Of a stretch of DNA of 64,000 nt, positions 47,638-59,956 are shown in pieces. Position 1 is the stretch's first letter, and every line of letters starts with the position of its first letter. This stretch comes from Dolomedes plantarius. Taxonomy: Eukaryota; Arthropoda; Arachnida; Araneae; Dolomedidae. The notes under the pieces were generated by a model. That model was not told the DNA's origin, did no database searches, and worked only from the letters and a program-made list of their open reading frames with translations. A program made the position numbers and the translations under genes. The stretch lies in assembly GCA_907164885.2 (NCBI GenBank), contig OU015493.1:119374693-119438692 (forward strand), given 5' to 3'.

Positions 47638-48205
47638 TGAAGTTGTACTCATATTTTTGTCATAAATTGCCTATGAAAACTTGTGATGTTATTACCTTAA
47701 GTTACTTTCTGCTTTATTAATTCCCTCACTGTTTTTTACTTAAATTCTCTCCTAGCTTTCAACTTCATGATGGTTCAGGAAAGAATGACGTCACGAAGGA
47801 TATAAGAAGAATATAGAAGGAGAAACGCAAGAAATTATCAGTAAAATCGATATCGAACTGATCAAGTGCTGAGGGATCGCAAAAAGCATCAGAGAGCACG
47901 TTGTTTGAAGATTAATTGAACTGCAACGTGGTGGTAGCTGAACACTTTTGTGAAAAGAAGATTCAAAGTATGTCACTTTCGCCCCATGTGCACGAATACT
48001 TAAGTATTTAGTTGACGCAAATACTGATTGATTTGAGAATCCTTCGCCAAATATTACTTTGTGATCATGATTTTGTAACATGTGTACTAAACTAATGTCA
48101 TTTCTAAAATATTATAAAAAAGCCTATAATAAAACCCTTATTTTTTGGGATTAGCTTGTGAACAAATATGCGCTCAAAGGCCTGCTTGAAGAGATAATTA
48201 ACACA
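47638..48205. other. Intergenic DNA, nothing recognised
   Basis: No supported feature. The 96-codon minus-strand open frame at 47791-48081 has no known motif. Confidence 0.5.
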
Positions 48206-48209
48206 GTAA

Positions 48210-48389
48210 GGGCCTGCTCACATAGGAGTCCGGAAGCAGAAGCGTTAAAGTATTGAAATATATTTAACTAATGAAAAACCTCCAAACGATTAACAACGGA
48301 ATTTTTAACGCCTATGATTGGTTTATTTGCGTCTCAGCGCCATCTTTCCTTTTACGCTTCCGCTAACGGCCTCCTATGTGAACACGCCC
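48210..48389. mobile_element. PIF/Harbinger-type MITE
   Basis: A 180-bp element with ends GGGCCTGCTCACATAGGAGT and, read inward, GGGCGTGTTCACATAGGAGG. The inverted repeats continue to about 37 bp through GGAAGCGT-type sequence. TAA flanks both sides (48207-48209 and 48390-48392), the 3-bp TWA duplication of PIF/Harbinger elements. Non-coding. Confidence 0.8.
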
Positions 48390-48392
48390 TAA

Positions 48393-48866
48393 AGAGTTCT
48401 GCAGTTTATAAAAAATAAATTGATGACAATAATTCTTTGACATTTATGATACCCAAGACCAAACGAACGTGTTTAGAAGTACTTATGGCTTTATTCTTTC
48501 GCCACTAGATGTCAGCACCATGAATGTGATTGTATGTATTTAGAATTTTTATTGTTTGGTATTCATGAAATGGCAACTTGTAGTAATGTTTGTTTTACTT
48601 TAGCATTAAGTTTGGAATTGAAGTAGACTGTTGTGTTTGTTTTATCTTCGTGCTAGCTTAGTGCTAAGAACAGCGTTGCGTTGCTGTTCTGATTGTTTGA
48701 ACTGTCTATATGTGTTTGGAAATAAAATTCATTGTCTTTTGTGTCATTACGCATGGATGATTGCACAGCCGTTGCTTACGAACTTCCCTCAACATTAATC
48801 CGATGATAAGAACACTGGACCTCTGTTTACAGAACGCAAGATTTATTTTCTAGAACTGTTTATATA
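48393..48866. other. Unassigned DNA, perhaps an LTR remnant
   Basis: Contains GGAAATAAAATTCATTGTCT (a polyadenylation-like AATAAA) and a stretch ending CTTCCCTCAACA. The look is that of a solo LTR, but I could not find TG/CA limits with a target duplication, so I do not call one. Confidence 0.25.
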
Positions 48867-48968
48867 CTGAACAACATACGTATGTTCTCATATAACCATA
48901 CTGAACAACATACGTATGTTCTCATATAACCATACTTAACAACATACGTAAGTACGTATATATAGTTA
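48867..48968 (+). repeat. 34-bp satellite, small array of three units
   Basis: Three 34-bp units starting CTGAACAACATACGTATGTT at 48867, 48901 and 48935, the third diverged. They are a variant of the units in the array at 49958. Confidence 0.9.
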
Positions 48969-49955
48969 ATGCCGAGACTTAAGAACATAAACAATTTCTG
49001 ATAAATTAACCCCAAACTTATTATCAATATGGTTCTAATACAAATTACTCTTACGTATAAAATTTTAACAGAACGGGTCTTTCTGAAATGAATTATTAAA
49101 AACAGATGCTTTATATAACTGTTCAAATATTAATGTAAACCAGAAAATTTAATAATTTAACACAATCCTTTATATTTTATTTTGCTTACAATGTGCGGCT
49201 TTACGAGAAAAATTTTGAAATTTTATTGAATACATGCGCACTAAAGATGCTTGTAAATAAACAAGTTATTTCTCCTGTCCCTACATGCTGAGAGGAGGGA
49301 GGGGGGACATTGATTACACCAAGAACATATTTTTCTCAAAACCAGATTATCGCCTATGATATTAACACCCATAAATCAAATACTTCGTCCAGCTGATCTT
49401 CTGGCGGTAGCCGAGGAAAACCATTTCCTAATAAATCTTCAAATCCATAATCATTTTCCGGAACAATTTTTAGATTTTATGCCAAAGATTAAAAGTAAAT
49501 TTTACGGATCGAAATTAAATTCATCTACTCAGCATATTTTCTCGGATATTTTGCCCCTCGACCAACTCATTTCACGGAAAATAAGAATTTGTGGTATTTT
49601 ATTATAAAGATCAAGGCTGAGGATTGTTTAATATGCTGCGTGTATTAGGAGATGATTATGCAGTGTTATGATTGGCGAGGAGGTAATATTTTTTTCCTTT
49701 TATGACCAAGCAAGCAAAAAGTTTAAAGAAGTTATTAATTCAGATATCCAGTGTAGACAAATTTTCTATAGATTTTTGTTCTTGATTGAAATTGAGATTC
49801 CCAGTGATTAGGAATTTAAGGACTAGTGGGAATTTCTTAATTCTTTCTTACCTGAACTGTATTGGAATAGAGGAATATACGAAGAGTTTTTTTCTCTGAA
49901 ATCTGGGCGCAGGGACGAAAAGAGTTACGGCTACGAGCGCTTGAGTATATATTCA
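48969..49955. other. DNA between the two 34-bp arrays, nothing recognised
   Basis: The 83-codon open frame at 49356-49607 has no motif I know. A short G-rich stretch lies near 49292. Confidence 0.5.
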
Positions 49956-50327
49956 TGCTGAACAACATACGTATGTACGTATATAATCGTACTGAACAAC
50001 ATACGTATGCATGTATATAATCGTACTGAACAACATACGTATGTATGTATATAATCGTACTGAACAACATACGTATGTATGTATATAATCGTACTGAACA
50101 ACATACTTATGTATGTATATAATCGTACTGAACAACATACGTATGTATGTATATAATAGTACTGAACAACATACGTATGTATGTATATAATCGTACTGAA
50201 CAACATACGTATGTATGTATATAATAGTACTGAACAACACACGTATGTATGTATATAATCGTACTGAAAAACATACGTATGTATGTATGTATATAATAGT
50301 ACTGAACAACAAACATATGTACTTATA

Positions 50328-51265
50328 CAGGTTGATTCGAAACTCAACGTAAAAACTTTTAGGGGAGGTAGAAAACTCAAAAACATAAAAAAATCATATA
50401 GGAATGTATGACCGGAAACGCAAACCTGATAAGCTAGAAGATAAAGATGCAGAAATGAAAAGCCAATAATGGGTGGAAAAACTCTTTATTTAGCGACACT
50501 ATACACTAGGACTGTACGTGTACACGTTCAGTTTCACAACAACTTCTCAACGTTCTTACCATCCACAATTATGCACGCTTCACAACGGTGACGCATCGAT
50601 TGTCGAACCTTTTCAAAAATTCCCGGCATTTCATGGACGTTTGCAACTGCGACGGAGATTCTTGTGACGAGGTTGGTTGCAGAGTCAACGGGCGTCTCGT
50701 AGATCATGGATTTGAGGGTCCCATACAGTAAGAAATGCAGGCTAGATAAATCAGGCGATCGTGGTGGCCATGGGATGGGTCCTCCACGCCCAATCCATCG
50801 AGGTGAAAACGTACTGTTCAAATAATCCGACACGGGAATAATGAGCTGGAGTCCCATCGTTCTGGAACCACATTGCACGCCGAACAGACTCTGAAACAAT
50901 ATCCAGCAATTCCGGCAGTACCTCCTCCAGAAAAATGCGATATTTCCGGCCATCCAGTGGGGATGGTAAGAGGTATGGCCGGATTGAGTAATCATTAATA
51001 ATACCAGCCCATACATTCACTGAGAACCGTTGTTGGGCAGCATGTGGTCGCATACATCGTGGGTTGTTGTGGCTCCACGCATGAACATTGTGTTGATTTA
51101 ACGATCCCTTCACGAGAGAAAGAAGATCCCAACTATAGCGCTGATGAACAGCGCCCTCCAGCGTCAGGTTTGCGTTTCCGGTCATACATTCCTATGTGAT
51201 TCTGTTTTGTTTTTGAGTTTTCCACTTCCCTTAAAAGTTTGTTCGTTGAGTTTTAAATCCCCCTG
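50328..51265 (-). mobile_element. mariner-related transposon inserted in the 34-bp satellite, inactive
   Basis: Long inverted repeats of about 100 bp: left CAGGTTGATTCGAAACTCAA; right, read inward, CAGGGGGATTTAAAACTCAA. Both go on through AACTTTTA, GAAAACTCAAAAACA and GGAATGTATGACCGGAAACG. TA precedes the left end (50326-50327); TG follows the right. Removing the element and one dinucleotide restores a satellite unit reading GTACTTATATAATC. At 938 bp it lacks the N-terminal part of the transposase gene. Confidence 0.85.
50534..51185 (-). pseudogene. mariner-related transposase pseudogene (DD41D-like), catalytic residues lost
   Basis: On the minus strand the frame opens next to the inverted repeat and reads LVKGSLNQHNVHAWSHNNPR, where the first catalytic Asp motif (normally a TDE-like word before this) is gone. 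Then come HAAQQRFSVNVWAGIINDYS, YRIFLEEVLPELL and MWFQNDGTPAHYS (second Asp). A frameshift near 50835 joins to SDYLNSTFSPRWIGRGGPI and PPRSPDLSSLHFLLYG, where the third catalytic Asp is replaced by His. The stop is at 50534. Spacing from the second Asp to that His is about 40-41 residues, which suggests the DD41D group rather than DD34D mariner. The DNA-binding N-terminus is missing. Confidence 0.8.
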
Positions 51266-51405
51266 TGTAATCTCACTGAACAACATACGTATGTACGTAC
51301 ATAATTGTACTGATCAACATAAGTATATTTGTATATAATTGTCCTGAACAACATACGTATATATGTATATAATCGTACTGAACAACATATGCATGTACGA
51401 AGTAT

Positions 51406-54400
51406 GTACGTCAAAATGTATAAATAAACACAATTTTAGTAGTAAACAATTTTGCACACACACGTGTTAAAGCAGATATACACTTACAAAATAGATCTTG
51501 CAGTTTGTACACAAACTTACAAAGTCCTGCACATACATTCAAAGGTAGCACACATACACAAGGTATATACTAAAAATTACAAATGAATAAGTGCACATAT
51601 CTCGGAAAAATATATTGAAATGACCATTCCTGATATACACGTTTACATACAAATTTCATTCACTGCAGAATCATAAAACTCATTCCCCAGTGTGAAACCC
51701 CCTTTGAACCGTCTACTAGCAATACATTCCAAAATTTCATTAGGCTTGAATTTCCGTCAGCATGCGACAAACTGACCTTATCTAAACAGTCTGAAGTCTA
51801 TTTCAAAACTTTTAAAACCCACTTCCGCGCATTCAAAAGGAAATACTCGAGTTTCATTTTCAGCCTTGCGCAGCATCGGTAACTTTTCAGCTGGACGATA
51901 TTTCCCAAGGAGAATCCTCCAAATAAAAAGAGAAAACGAAGGCTATATGCAAAAAATCTTGGATCTCGCTGAAATTCCTATTTTGTTTATCCAAGCACTC
52001 AAGAAAAGAACTCGTATCGAATTTTCCATTTCTAGAATCTTACTTCTATAGGAATTGCGGTAACCCGGACAATATTTCCTGTAACTCGACATGTCTTGAA
52101 AATTATTGATTTAACTGTTTGGCGCTCGGAATGAAATAGGAAATATTCTGCATGAAATGATCGAATTTTCAATAAATTTATCGTTTACAAATTTGATGTG
52201 TGTTGGAATAATATTTGCATGAATTTCTGTTCAGTTTAGGTATAACTTATATATGTCCACTCGGTCTGATGATTTAGTAAAAAAGTGCAGAGTCCGGCTG
52301 ATAATTATTTTTTGCCTGATAACAGAAATTATATATTAATGCTTTAAATAAATATAGAATTTTTAAATTAAATGTGTGAACATATATGCAACAGTATGGG
52401 ATGCAAAAGTTAATTTTTCAAGTCAGTTTAAAAAATAAGTAAAAATATTTTGTGCTTAGTAAAAGTTATAACCACATTTAGAAGCGTATAACCAGAAAAC
52501 TATTTTTACTATCGATTAAGTAACTTGAAAACTTATACGACTTCGTACAGTATTATTAGACTCAAAACATGGCATTGCACTGGGCAAGAGACATGCAACG
52601 GGAAGTAGTCACGATAGTGCTTTTTCCAGATATTCTGGACTAGCGAGTAAAAAAAGCTTATATCATTCCGAACTATCCTGTTGGTTTAAAAACCTCTGTA
52701 GCTTCTATTAAATAGGTTTTGCTGATGACAGTAGTTTTATAAAACAATAAAATTTGAGCGATAGGTTCGTTCAATAGAAAAAAAAATCATATCTAAGTAG
52801 GACATATAAGTAAAGAAAAAAAATTAGGAAAACTCTTTCATGTTAGATATTTACAAAAAATTAAATTTTGACTCGTTTTCTTAAACTACGTTGCATACAA
52901 TAATACATATTTGTATCCCAAATTGAAATGTTTCTGAATTATCAAATATTTTGGTTAAGGCAAGACAAATTTCACTGTATTTACATTAAAAGTTAGATGT
53001 CTTTTTAAAAATATTTGCATCTCCCGTAATTAAGATAAATATATGAAGATTTCCAAGGAGTTTCTAAGAAAAAGACTTCATAAGAAAAAAAAAAATGGAC
53101 AAAATGAAGAGGTGCTATAAAAATTAAACAATTGCAGAAAGGAAGAGAGCTATTAATTGGAAGACAATTTAAAATTATATATAAGTGAGTATGAGGCTAG
53201 GTATGTGCAAACATCAGTAAACATTGTAAATATTACAGTTGTAATTACTACAGTTTAAGATATTTACAACAGTCTGTATATAAATGAAAGGTGGACCGAA
53301 ATTCGTTAAGCTGAACTATTTAAACCAAAACAGTTTAACAGCTCAAAAGCAAAGTTTTCTCCAAATTTTTCATTTTTTATTGAAAATCGATTTTCGATAA
53401 AACCAGTATTAATTCATTTTCTAGAGATGAATACAACTATAATATATTGCCACTCCAAATTTAAAATTTAGGTATACTTCCATTTTTAGGCTGAAATGAA
53501 CGATTTTGTTCAAAATCTAGGAGTGCAAACTAAGTCATCTATGATCAAGCATCGTAATTTACAGCACAATCGAAATTCCGGCGAGTTTACATCTCTGCTT
53601 TATATGTAAAAGCAACCGTTTTTGGCAGCGAGTCAAATAACCATCCGATAGGTGGAAAAACTATTAATGAATCAGCTGTAAAGTTATCTTCATTACAAGG
53701 TATTGGATTCCTGCTGTTTTCGGCAAACATGTACTGAAGTTCGACAAAAAATGTCAAATATTCTTTGCATTGCCTTTGTCTGCAAATTTAATTACTTATT
53801 TCCAAGGTGTGGTACTGAAGCAAACAATTTCATTTCTGAAGTTAGAATTGGGAAGTTGGCGTGTCTGTCTTTGTGGGACTGTAGTACAGTATTGCGTCTG
53901 AAGAGCTCAGAAAACTCGCAGAATGACAGAAAACTCTCGCCACGCTAGAAGCTCATTCTGTAATTGAAAGTTTCAGCGACGTCATTTTCTCTTTCCGTAA
54001 ATCTGTATAATGCCTTTTCTGTCGCCGGTAAATGTTATTAGTTAATATTAATGGGTACAATAAGTTCGAGGCGAGGTTCAATGCGAGGTTCTATAAAACT
54101 AGTGATTAAATTAAATAATTGCAAGTGCTAATGTCTCGCATGCACCCTCTTCCTGTTTATCGTTATTGCAGGCATATACAAGCTTAAGGTATATTATACA
54201 AATTTACTATGATCTGAATAGCATAAATTAGTCAATTATCAGAAAAAACCTTAATGAGTCCTAGTCTAATTTAATTAGAAGCCTCAAAATTTCAAAGTTT
54301 CATTTAGAATTATTGCATTGATGATTGAGTCTAGATTTTAACTTGAATAGGAAGGTTATTCTCTTTAAGTGACGCAATTACAGATCACATAACATTAAAA

Positions 54401-54940
54401 CCTATTGCGCTTTACAAGAACGCAAAATATCCGTTCTAATGTTTTCCAAGTCCTCCCTCCTTTTTAAAGGGATACCTCTTTTCTTTCAATGAAATATTTA
54501 TTTCCCTCATTAGAATAAATTATTGATCAAAATTTTACCCTGTCCATATAGCCATACTCTACGGGAGATCTAAAGTGGTTTAAAAAATAACGAAAGGAAT
54601 AAATATGGGATAAGTTGAATTTTTACGAAACAGAGAATTGTTCTTTTTTTGCACTGAGGATACAACATATATCATATTTTTTACAAAATTGAAAATTACC
54701 ATAAGACAAAAAAAAATTGAAAATTTCTCATAATTTAAAGTCAGACAATCATGATAAAAAGCCGATAGCAAAATACACTGAGGGCCATTTAAAAAATATA
54801 ATCGAGATGCATCAATAATATTCAGATTTTTTAAAATCATTTTACAACACATTAAGCAACAATACGAAAACGTTATTTGAAAAAGGAAGCGATCAATCAT
54901 TTTAAACATTATTTCTATTTAAAAAATGTTATTTTCAAAT
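51406..54940. other. Intergenic DNA, no supported gene
   Basis: Mostly A+T-rich. Open frames at 51866-52051 (preceded by an acceptor-like TTTCATTTTCAG) and 53703-53948 have no known motif and no matching splice partner that I can see. No element ends were identified. Confidence 0.5.
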
Positions 54941-54949
54941 TTTCCATTC

Positions 54950-55672
54950 TGCCTTTTGTATAAAATGACGTAACAGAAGACTTTGAAATTTAGGAATTTA
55001 TGTTTGCGGAAAAACCAATACTTTAAAACAAAAATAAAACAAAACTCATACATTTTATCCGCTCATTTTATTAAATCTTCTTATAAAGTGATTTTTCAGA
55101 CGTATAGTTTTCTTCTTACAATATTAGCAATCAATAAATTTTTTTTATAACGCGTTTTAAATACAAATTTGAGGAAGACTAATGAAACCAATGGAAACTT
55201 GAACAAGATATCACTTTACACGAAAAGAGTATATAGTAAGCTTTAAATTAAACTGATGACGTCAAATAACCGGTATAATAATTTAATTAATGCGTGTTAT
55301 AAACTGCTAAAATGTTACACTAAACTTAATAATTTGCTTATGATTTATGGAAGGGATGTCATAAGGGTTATGAGCTTGAATTGGAATTTATAGATTGCTG
55401 CTTAAAAAATAGGAAATGAGTTAGAAAGGGCCCGAATAATTATTTTTAATGAATAAAAAAATTTTCTTTTGAATTAATTCTACTTTATAGACATTTTTAT
55501 ATTTTGTTTAGATTTTAAAACGCTACAATTTTTTACTCTCAACTAAAACAGACATCTGACTCTGTATGAAATGTCATTAACAGAATACTTTGAAATTTAG
55601 AAATTCATGTTTGAGAAAAAACAGACTTAAAAAACCAACAAAAAACATACATTTTTATCCGCATATGCAGGC
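54950..55672 (+). repeat. Pair of diverged direct repeats, about 115 bp each
   Basis: Segments at about 54950-55070 and 55555-55672 share GAAATTTAG, AATTCATGTTTG-like, AAAAAAC and ACATTTTATCCGC words in the same order, some 600 bp apart. Divergence is high, so this is probably an old tandem duplication. Confidence 0.5.
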
Positions 55673-55777
55673 GGGTAAAGGGAAAGACAACATTAAAAGT
55701 AGAGAATTAATGGAATAGAATTGGTAACTGGTGGAGCTTTATTATTTTATTATACTCGTATTTTACATACAAACATA

Positions 55778-57087
55778 CAACCTTTGTCCAGAAAGTTCGG
55801 GAAATGACGTCATAGTGCTCACGGTCGTAAGAGTTTACAACCGGCGCATACCGGTCATGTCCGTGCCGGACAGGTGAAAACTGGTCTGAACTAGTTCCTA
55901 AGCCGCGGTGATGCGAGTTAGCTTATCGTGTGGAAACACTTCATTGTAGAGTGAAGGTGTTGCGCGCTCGGTCGTAATTCAAAATGGATCAGCGACCGAA
56001 TGTGCTGTTCTGCTCAAACTTGGAAAATCAGCGAAAGAGACTCATGAAATGCTGCTAAGAGTTTACGAAGAACGTGTTGTCACCTTGAAGTGCGTGTATG
56101 AGTGGTTTAAACGCTTCCTAGAAGCACGGGACACCACTGAAGACTCCCCCCGAAGTGGTCGGCCTGCAACTGCATGCATCCCGAACAACGTACAGAAAGT
56201 GAAGGAATTGTTGGCCAAGGATCGTCATGTGCCAGTGCGGATGATAGAGGAGGAAGTGGAAATTGGTCGTGAGATGGACCATCTCATACTGATCCAGGAT
56301 TTGGGTAAACGCAAGCTTTGCTCACAACTTGTGCCCCACACTTTGACACCGGAGGAAATGCAAATTCGACTTGACGCCTGTGGAAACTTCATCGACATAG
56401 CAGATCGAAAACCAAATTTCCTGAAAACCATTGTCACGGGTGACGAGACCTGGTGTCTGAAATAAGACCCCGAAGGCAAGCGTCAGAGTATGGAGTGGCG
56501 GGATCCAGGGTCACCGAAAAGCAAGAAGGTGCGAGTGGGAAATCCCGCATCTAGATAATGCTCGTGATGTTCTTCAACTCATCCATAGAGAATTCCTCTC
56601 TGAGGGCACCACGTTAAATGCCGCCAAGTACGTGGATATACCGAAACTTCTTCTGCCACGGATCAATCGGGTACGCCCCCAGTACGCCGATCAAGGCAAC
56701 TGGACCCTGTTTCACGACAATGCCCGGCCACATACTGCCTTTCTGGTGCAGCAGTTCCTGGCCAACAGGCGAGTTGTGTCCCTGAATCACCCACCCTACT
56801 CCCCAGACTTATCTCCCCCGGACTTTTTCTTGTTCTCTAAATTGAAATCAGCCCTGAAGGACCTCAGGGTTTCGGATATTTCGGACATCCAATGTAATGC
56901 TACGACCCAGATGAAGGCCATCCCTTAAGACGACTACGCCAGGAGTTTCCAAGACTTCTACAGCTATGCCCAGATGGGCATTACCGCCTAAGGGTATTAC
57001 TTCGAAGGACCGTAACAGCTGTTTCATGTAAGACAACTATACATTGTATCTATTGACACATTCACCGAACTTTCTGGACAAAGGTTA
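55778..57087 (+). mobile_element. mariner transposon (DD34D), full length, inactive
   Basis: Left end CAACCTTTGTCCAGAAAGTT; right end, read inward, TAACCTTTGTCCAGAAAGTT. TA lies at 55776-55777 and 57088-57089. The length, 1310 bp, is standard for mariner. A transposase pseudogene fills it on the plus strand, and the element is richer in G+C than its surroundings. Confidence 0.9.
55984..56991 (+). pseudogene. mariner DD34D transposase pseudogene
   Basis: Starts MDQRPNVLFC at 55984. One base appears missing near 56015, after which the frame reads KLGKSAKETHEMLLRVYEE and VYEWFKRFLEAR, the mariner helix-turn-helix region. SPRSGRPAT is the usual GRP linker. The first Asp is in VTGDETWCLK, followed directly by a stop at 56463. 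The stretch around 56530-56630 is garbled, with a frame change. The second Asp is in TLFHDNARPHTAF and the third in YSPDLSPPDFFLF, with 34 residues between them (DD34D). A further stop at about 56926 breaks the end, and the conceptual tail finishes at 56991. All three catalytic Asp residues survive, but at least two stops and two frame changes make it inactive. Confidence 0.9.
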
Positions 57088-57124
57088 TACATATATAGAC
57101 ATACATACATTATATATATATAAA

Positions 57125-57960
57125 TCTTATTAATAAAAACAAGTGTTTGTGTGTGTGTGTATGCGGCCCCCAGGCGAATCTGTGAAACTTACAGCCGTGA
57201 AATTTGGCACACGGGTAGTGCAGACTATGGGAAGGTGCACCTCGAAGCCCGAATTTTAAATTTTATTCTAGAAATTTTTTTATTCTATGTTTTGTGGTAT
57301 AATTTATGTTTATTTAACTTCAGATTACGATATCTCGGCAAAAAATGATCGTACAATTTTGATCTTTTTACAGTCTAAGACTACAGACATTTCTCCTTAA
57401 AACAAGATCTCATTTGTTTAAAAAAAATTTAAAGCAGACTAATATTTTCATCAAAATATTAAACTCACTTTATCGAGAAATTTACTCTCTTTTGAGCATC
57501 TACGGTCGATGCTCTTCGTGTTTTTATCTTACAAAGAAAATATTTACATCATCTGGAAGATGAAAGCTTTCTCATTCATATAAACCTCATTTCAAGTCTC
57601 TATCTTAAAATTTCGATTTTTAATTGAATTTTAAAGAACGATACCTCAACACAAATTTCCTTAGCGGTCTTTCAAATGCGGTTTGGATGAAGAACAATTT
57701 TTTCACCCATAGGCGGGGAGGGGGGAAGTCTCGAAGAAAGAATTTTTCGCCCATTCGTGCAGGGTTGGACCGAACGGAATTTCTCGCCGGTGTGTGGGGG
57801 GGGGGAGAATTTTTCTTCTGGCTGCGACTGTTAGCAGGACGTGGGATACGCAGCCACAAAATTTAGATACCTTAATTCGTTGTTTTTTAGTGTTTCCATT
57901 CTCTGACAATGATTGCTGAAGGGAGCGGGTCCCTAAACCGACCGGCTAGAAGGGCGAAGC
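57125..57960 (+). mobile_element. Helitron 5' region, truncated copy
   Basis: Begins TCTTATTAATAAAAACAAGT directly after an A, as a Helitron does. It matches the 5' end at 58265 over about 500 bp, including GGCCCCCAGGCGAATCTGTG and ATCTACGGTCGATGCTCTTC, with few differences. After about 57640 the two diverge. Here a G-rich stretch follows, with CGAAGAAAGAATTTTTCGCCC-like self-complementary sequence. The right limit and 3' end are not clear; the stem-like GGGCGAAGCCC near 57953 may be part of one. Confidence 0.7.
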
Positions 57961-57982
57961 CCGTGTCATGGGTTATATCATG

Positions 57983-58028
57983 GTATAAATAACATAGAAA
58001 ATGTCAATTTTTTCTATGTTATTTATAC
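57983..58028. repeat. Perfect 19-bp-arm hairpin
   Basis: GTATAAATAACATAGAAAA (57983-58001) and its exact reverse complement (58010-58028), with an 8-nt loop. The right arm and the next 30 bases resemble 59882-59930 inside the following Helitron. Confidence 0.85.
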
Positions 58029-59956
58029 TGTGTTAAGTTTTAAATTGATTTTGGCTAACAAACATTCTTAAAATCCCGGGCAACGCCATCTGTAATTAAG
58101 AATACCTCCAGCTTTTCCTTCCTTACAAATCAAAAGTCATTTCGGAAGTTTCATTGAAGGTAAAACGAGCAATTTCTGTTGTGGCATCTAAAAAGGTATT
58201 TTAAGTAAACAATAAAACTTTAAAGCGTTTTCCTATCATTAACATTACAGTAATAAGCATTACATCTTATTAATAAAAGCGAATGTTTGCGCGTGTGTGT
58301 GTGTGTGTGGGCGGCCCCCAGGCGAATCTGTGAAACTTACAGATGTGAAATTTGGGACACGGGTAGTGCAGACTATGGGAAAGTGCACCTCGAAGCCCAA
58401 ATTTTAAATTTTATTCTAGAAAATTTTTTATTTTATGTTTTGTGGGATATTTTATGTTTTTTTAACTTCAGATTACGATATCTCGGCAAAAAATGATCGT
58501 AGAATTTTGATCTTTTTTACAATCTAAGACTACAGACATTTCTCCTTCAAACAAGACCTCATTTGTTTAAAAATAATTTAAAACAGACTAATATTTCCAT
58601 CAAAATATTAAACCCACTTTTTCGATAAATTTACGACTTTTGAGGATCTACGGTCGATGCTCTTCGAGTTTTTATCTTACAAAGAAAATATTTACATCAT
58701 CTGGAAGATGAAAGCTTTCTCATTCATATAAACCTCATTTCAAGTCTCTATCTTAAAATTTCGATTTTTAATTGAATTTTTAAGAACGATGCTTCAACAC
58801 AAATTTTATACGCGATTCTTCGAAAGCGGTACTCTAGGCGTTGGAATCAATCATTCATAAGAACTGCGCATGCGCACAAGGAAGCGTTTTATTTACTTTT
58901 GCCGGTTTTCACTTTTTCTGTATTCTGTCAATTTTTGTTTAATTTAGTTACTTTTTTGCATATTCTTTTTTTTTATGCTTCTGTCTGAAACTCTGGAATA
59001 TTTTTTCTTATCATTCTAATACTTCGAAACTTAACAGTTTACCAGGGGTGTTTTAGAACAACTGTTAATTATGTTTGCGTTTAGCCTTGAGAAAAAATAA
59101 TTTTGTAAAGGTTTTTTTTGGTCTTTTATGCTAAAATAGCACTTAAAAATCAAAAAAAGAAACAAAAACTTAGCTGTAAATAGCATACCTTTTTTATAAA
59201 TTGATCAATTTGAAGTAATTTTTAATGAAATTTAGCTAAAACACCTATCATTCTGCATAAAATCCTAAAGCTAATATTTTAAACTAATTTTAGCTTTTGA
59301 TTGTGGAAATTTTTGATTTTAAACATGTTAGCAATGTATTACATATGCATTATTTTGTGCGTCAAATATAGTTGCACATTAATTTTATAGAAATTTGTGG
59401 TATGACTTTCTTAAGTAGCATGATTTATTTTTTCTCGATATCTTTTTCTTAATTGTCATATTTTGAGAACATAACTTTTTTAAATAAAAAAACACAAATA
59501 ACAGTTTAGGTTAACAAGAATTACTGTCAAGAATTATATTTCACATGATTGGACAAGCCACAGGTCAAGAAGTGTTGAAATTAATGGAGGTAAGGATAAT
59601 TTTTTTTACATGCAGTAATTTTTTTATGTCCTGATAAATGATTCATAAATTAGAATCGATAGCTGATTTATACCTCATTTATATTTTTAGAATTTAACTT
59701 CTTACTTCTGTTTTAAATTTCCTTTCTATTTTACCATCATGTTTTGTTTTGCTATTATTGAAGTGTGTAAAATATTTTTCATTGCTTGCTACGATTTAAA
59801 ATTTTTTCTTGTATTATTGGCCTGAGCATATCTGCCCGCAGCCTGTACTTTTTATTCATACTGTGTTATTTATACTGTTATTTTTTCTACGTTATTTATA
59901 CTGTATTTAGTTTTTAAATTGATTTGATATTGTTTACTTTTCAGCTTTTCCCAAAT

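Larger units (their letters stand above)
49958..51405 (+). repeat. 34-bp satellite, main array, about 15 units, split by a mariner-like element
   Basis: Units of 34 bp start at 49958, 49992, 50026 and so on, with consensus CTGAACAACATACGTATGTA then TGTATATAATCGTA. Ten full units (one of 38 bp with an extra GTAT) and a partial one lead up to 50327. About four more follow the inserted element from about 51275. Each carries the perfect palindrome ACATACGTATGT. Minus-strand open frames of up to 151 codons, rich in Tyr, Ile, His and Val, arise because the unit has no stop in any minus frame; they are not genes. Confidence 0.9.

Noticed and set aside
48470..48804. Possible solo LTR with AATAAA and a CAACA end
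   Set aside because: No TG/CA limits with a matching target duplication and no second LTR or primer binding site.
49837..50386. Overlapping minus-strand open frames rich in Tyr, Ile, His and Val (up to 151 codons)
   Set aside because: They are translations of the 34-bp satellite, which has no stop in any minus frame. All three frames are open together, which is not gene-like.
49958..51405. Regularly spaced repeats suggesting a CRISPR array
   Set aside because: Units are contiguous with no unique spacers, and the surroundings are animal-type DNA.
53703..53948. 81-codon Cys-containing open frame
   Set aside because: The cysteines do not form a spacing I recognise, and no upstream or downstream exon signals stand out.
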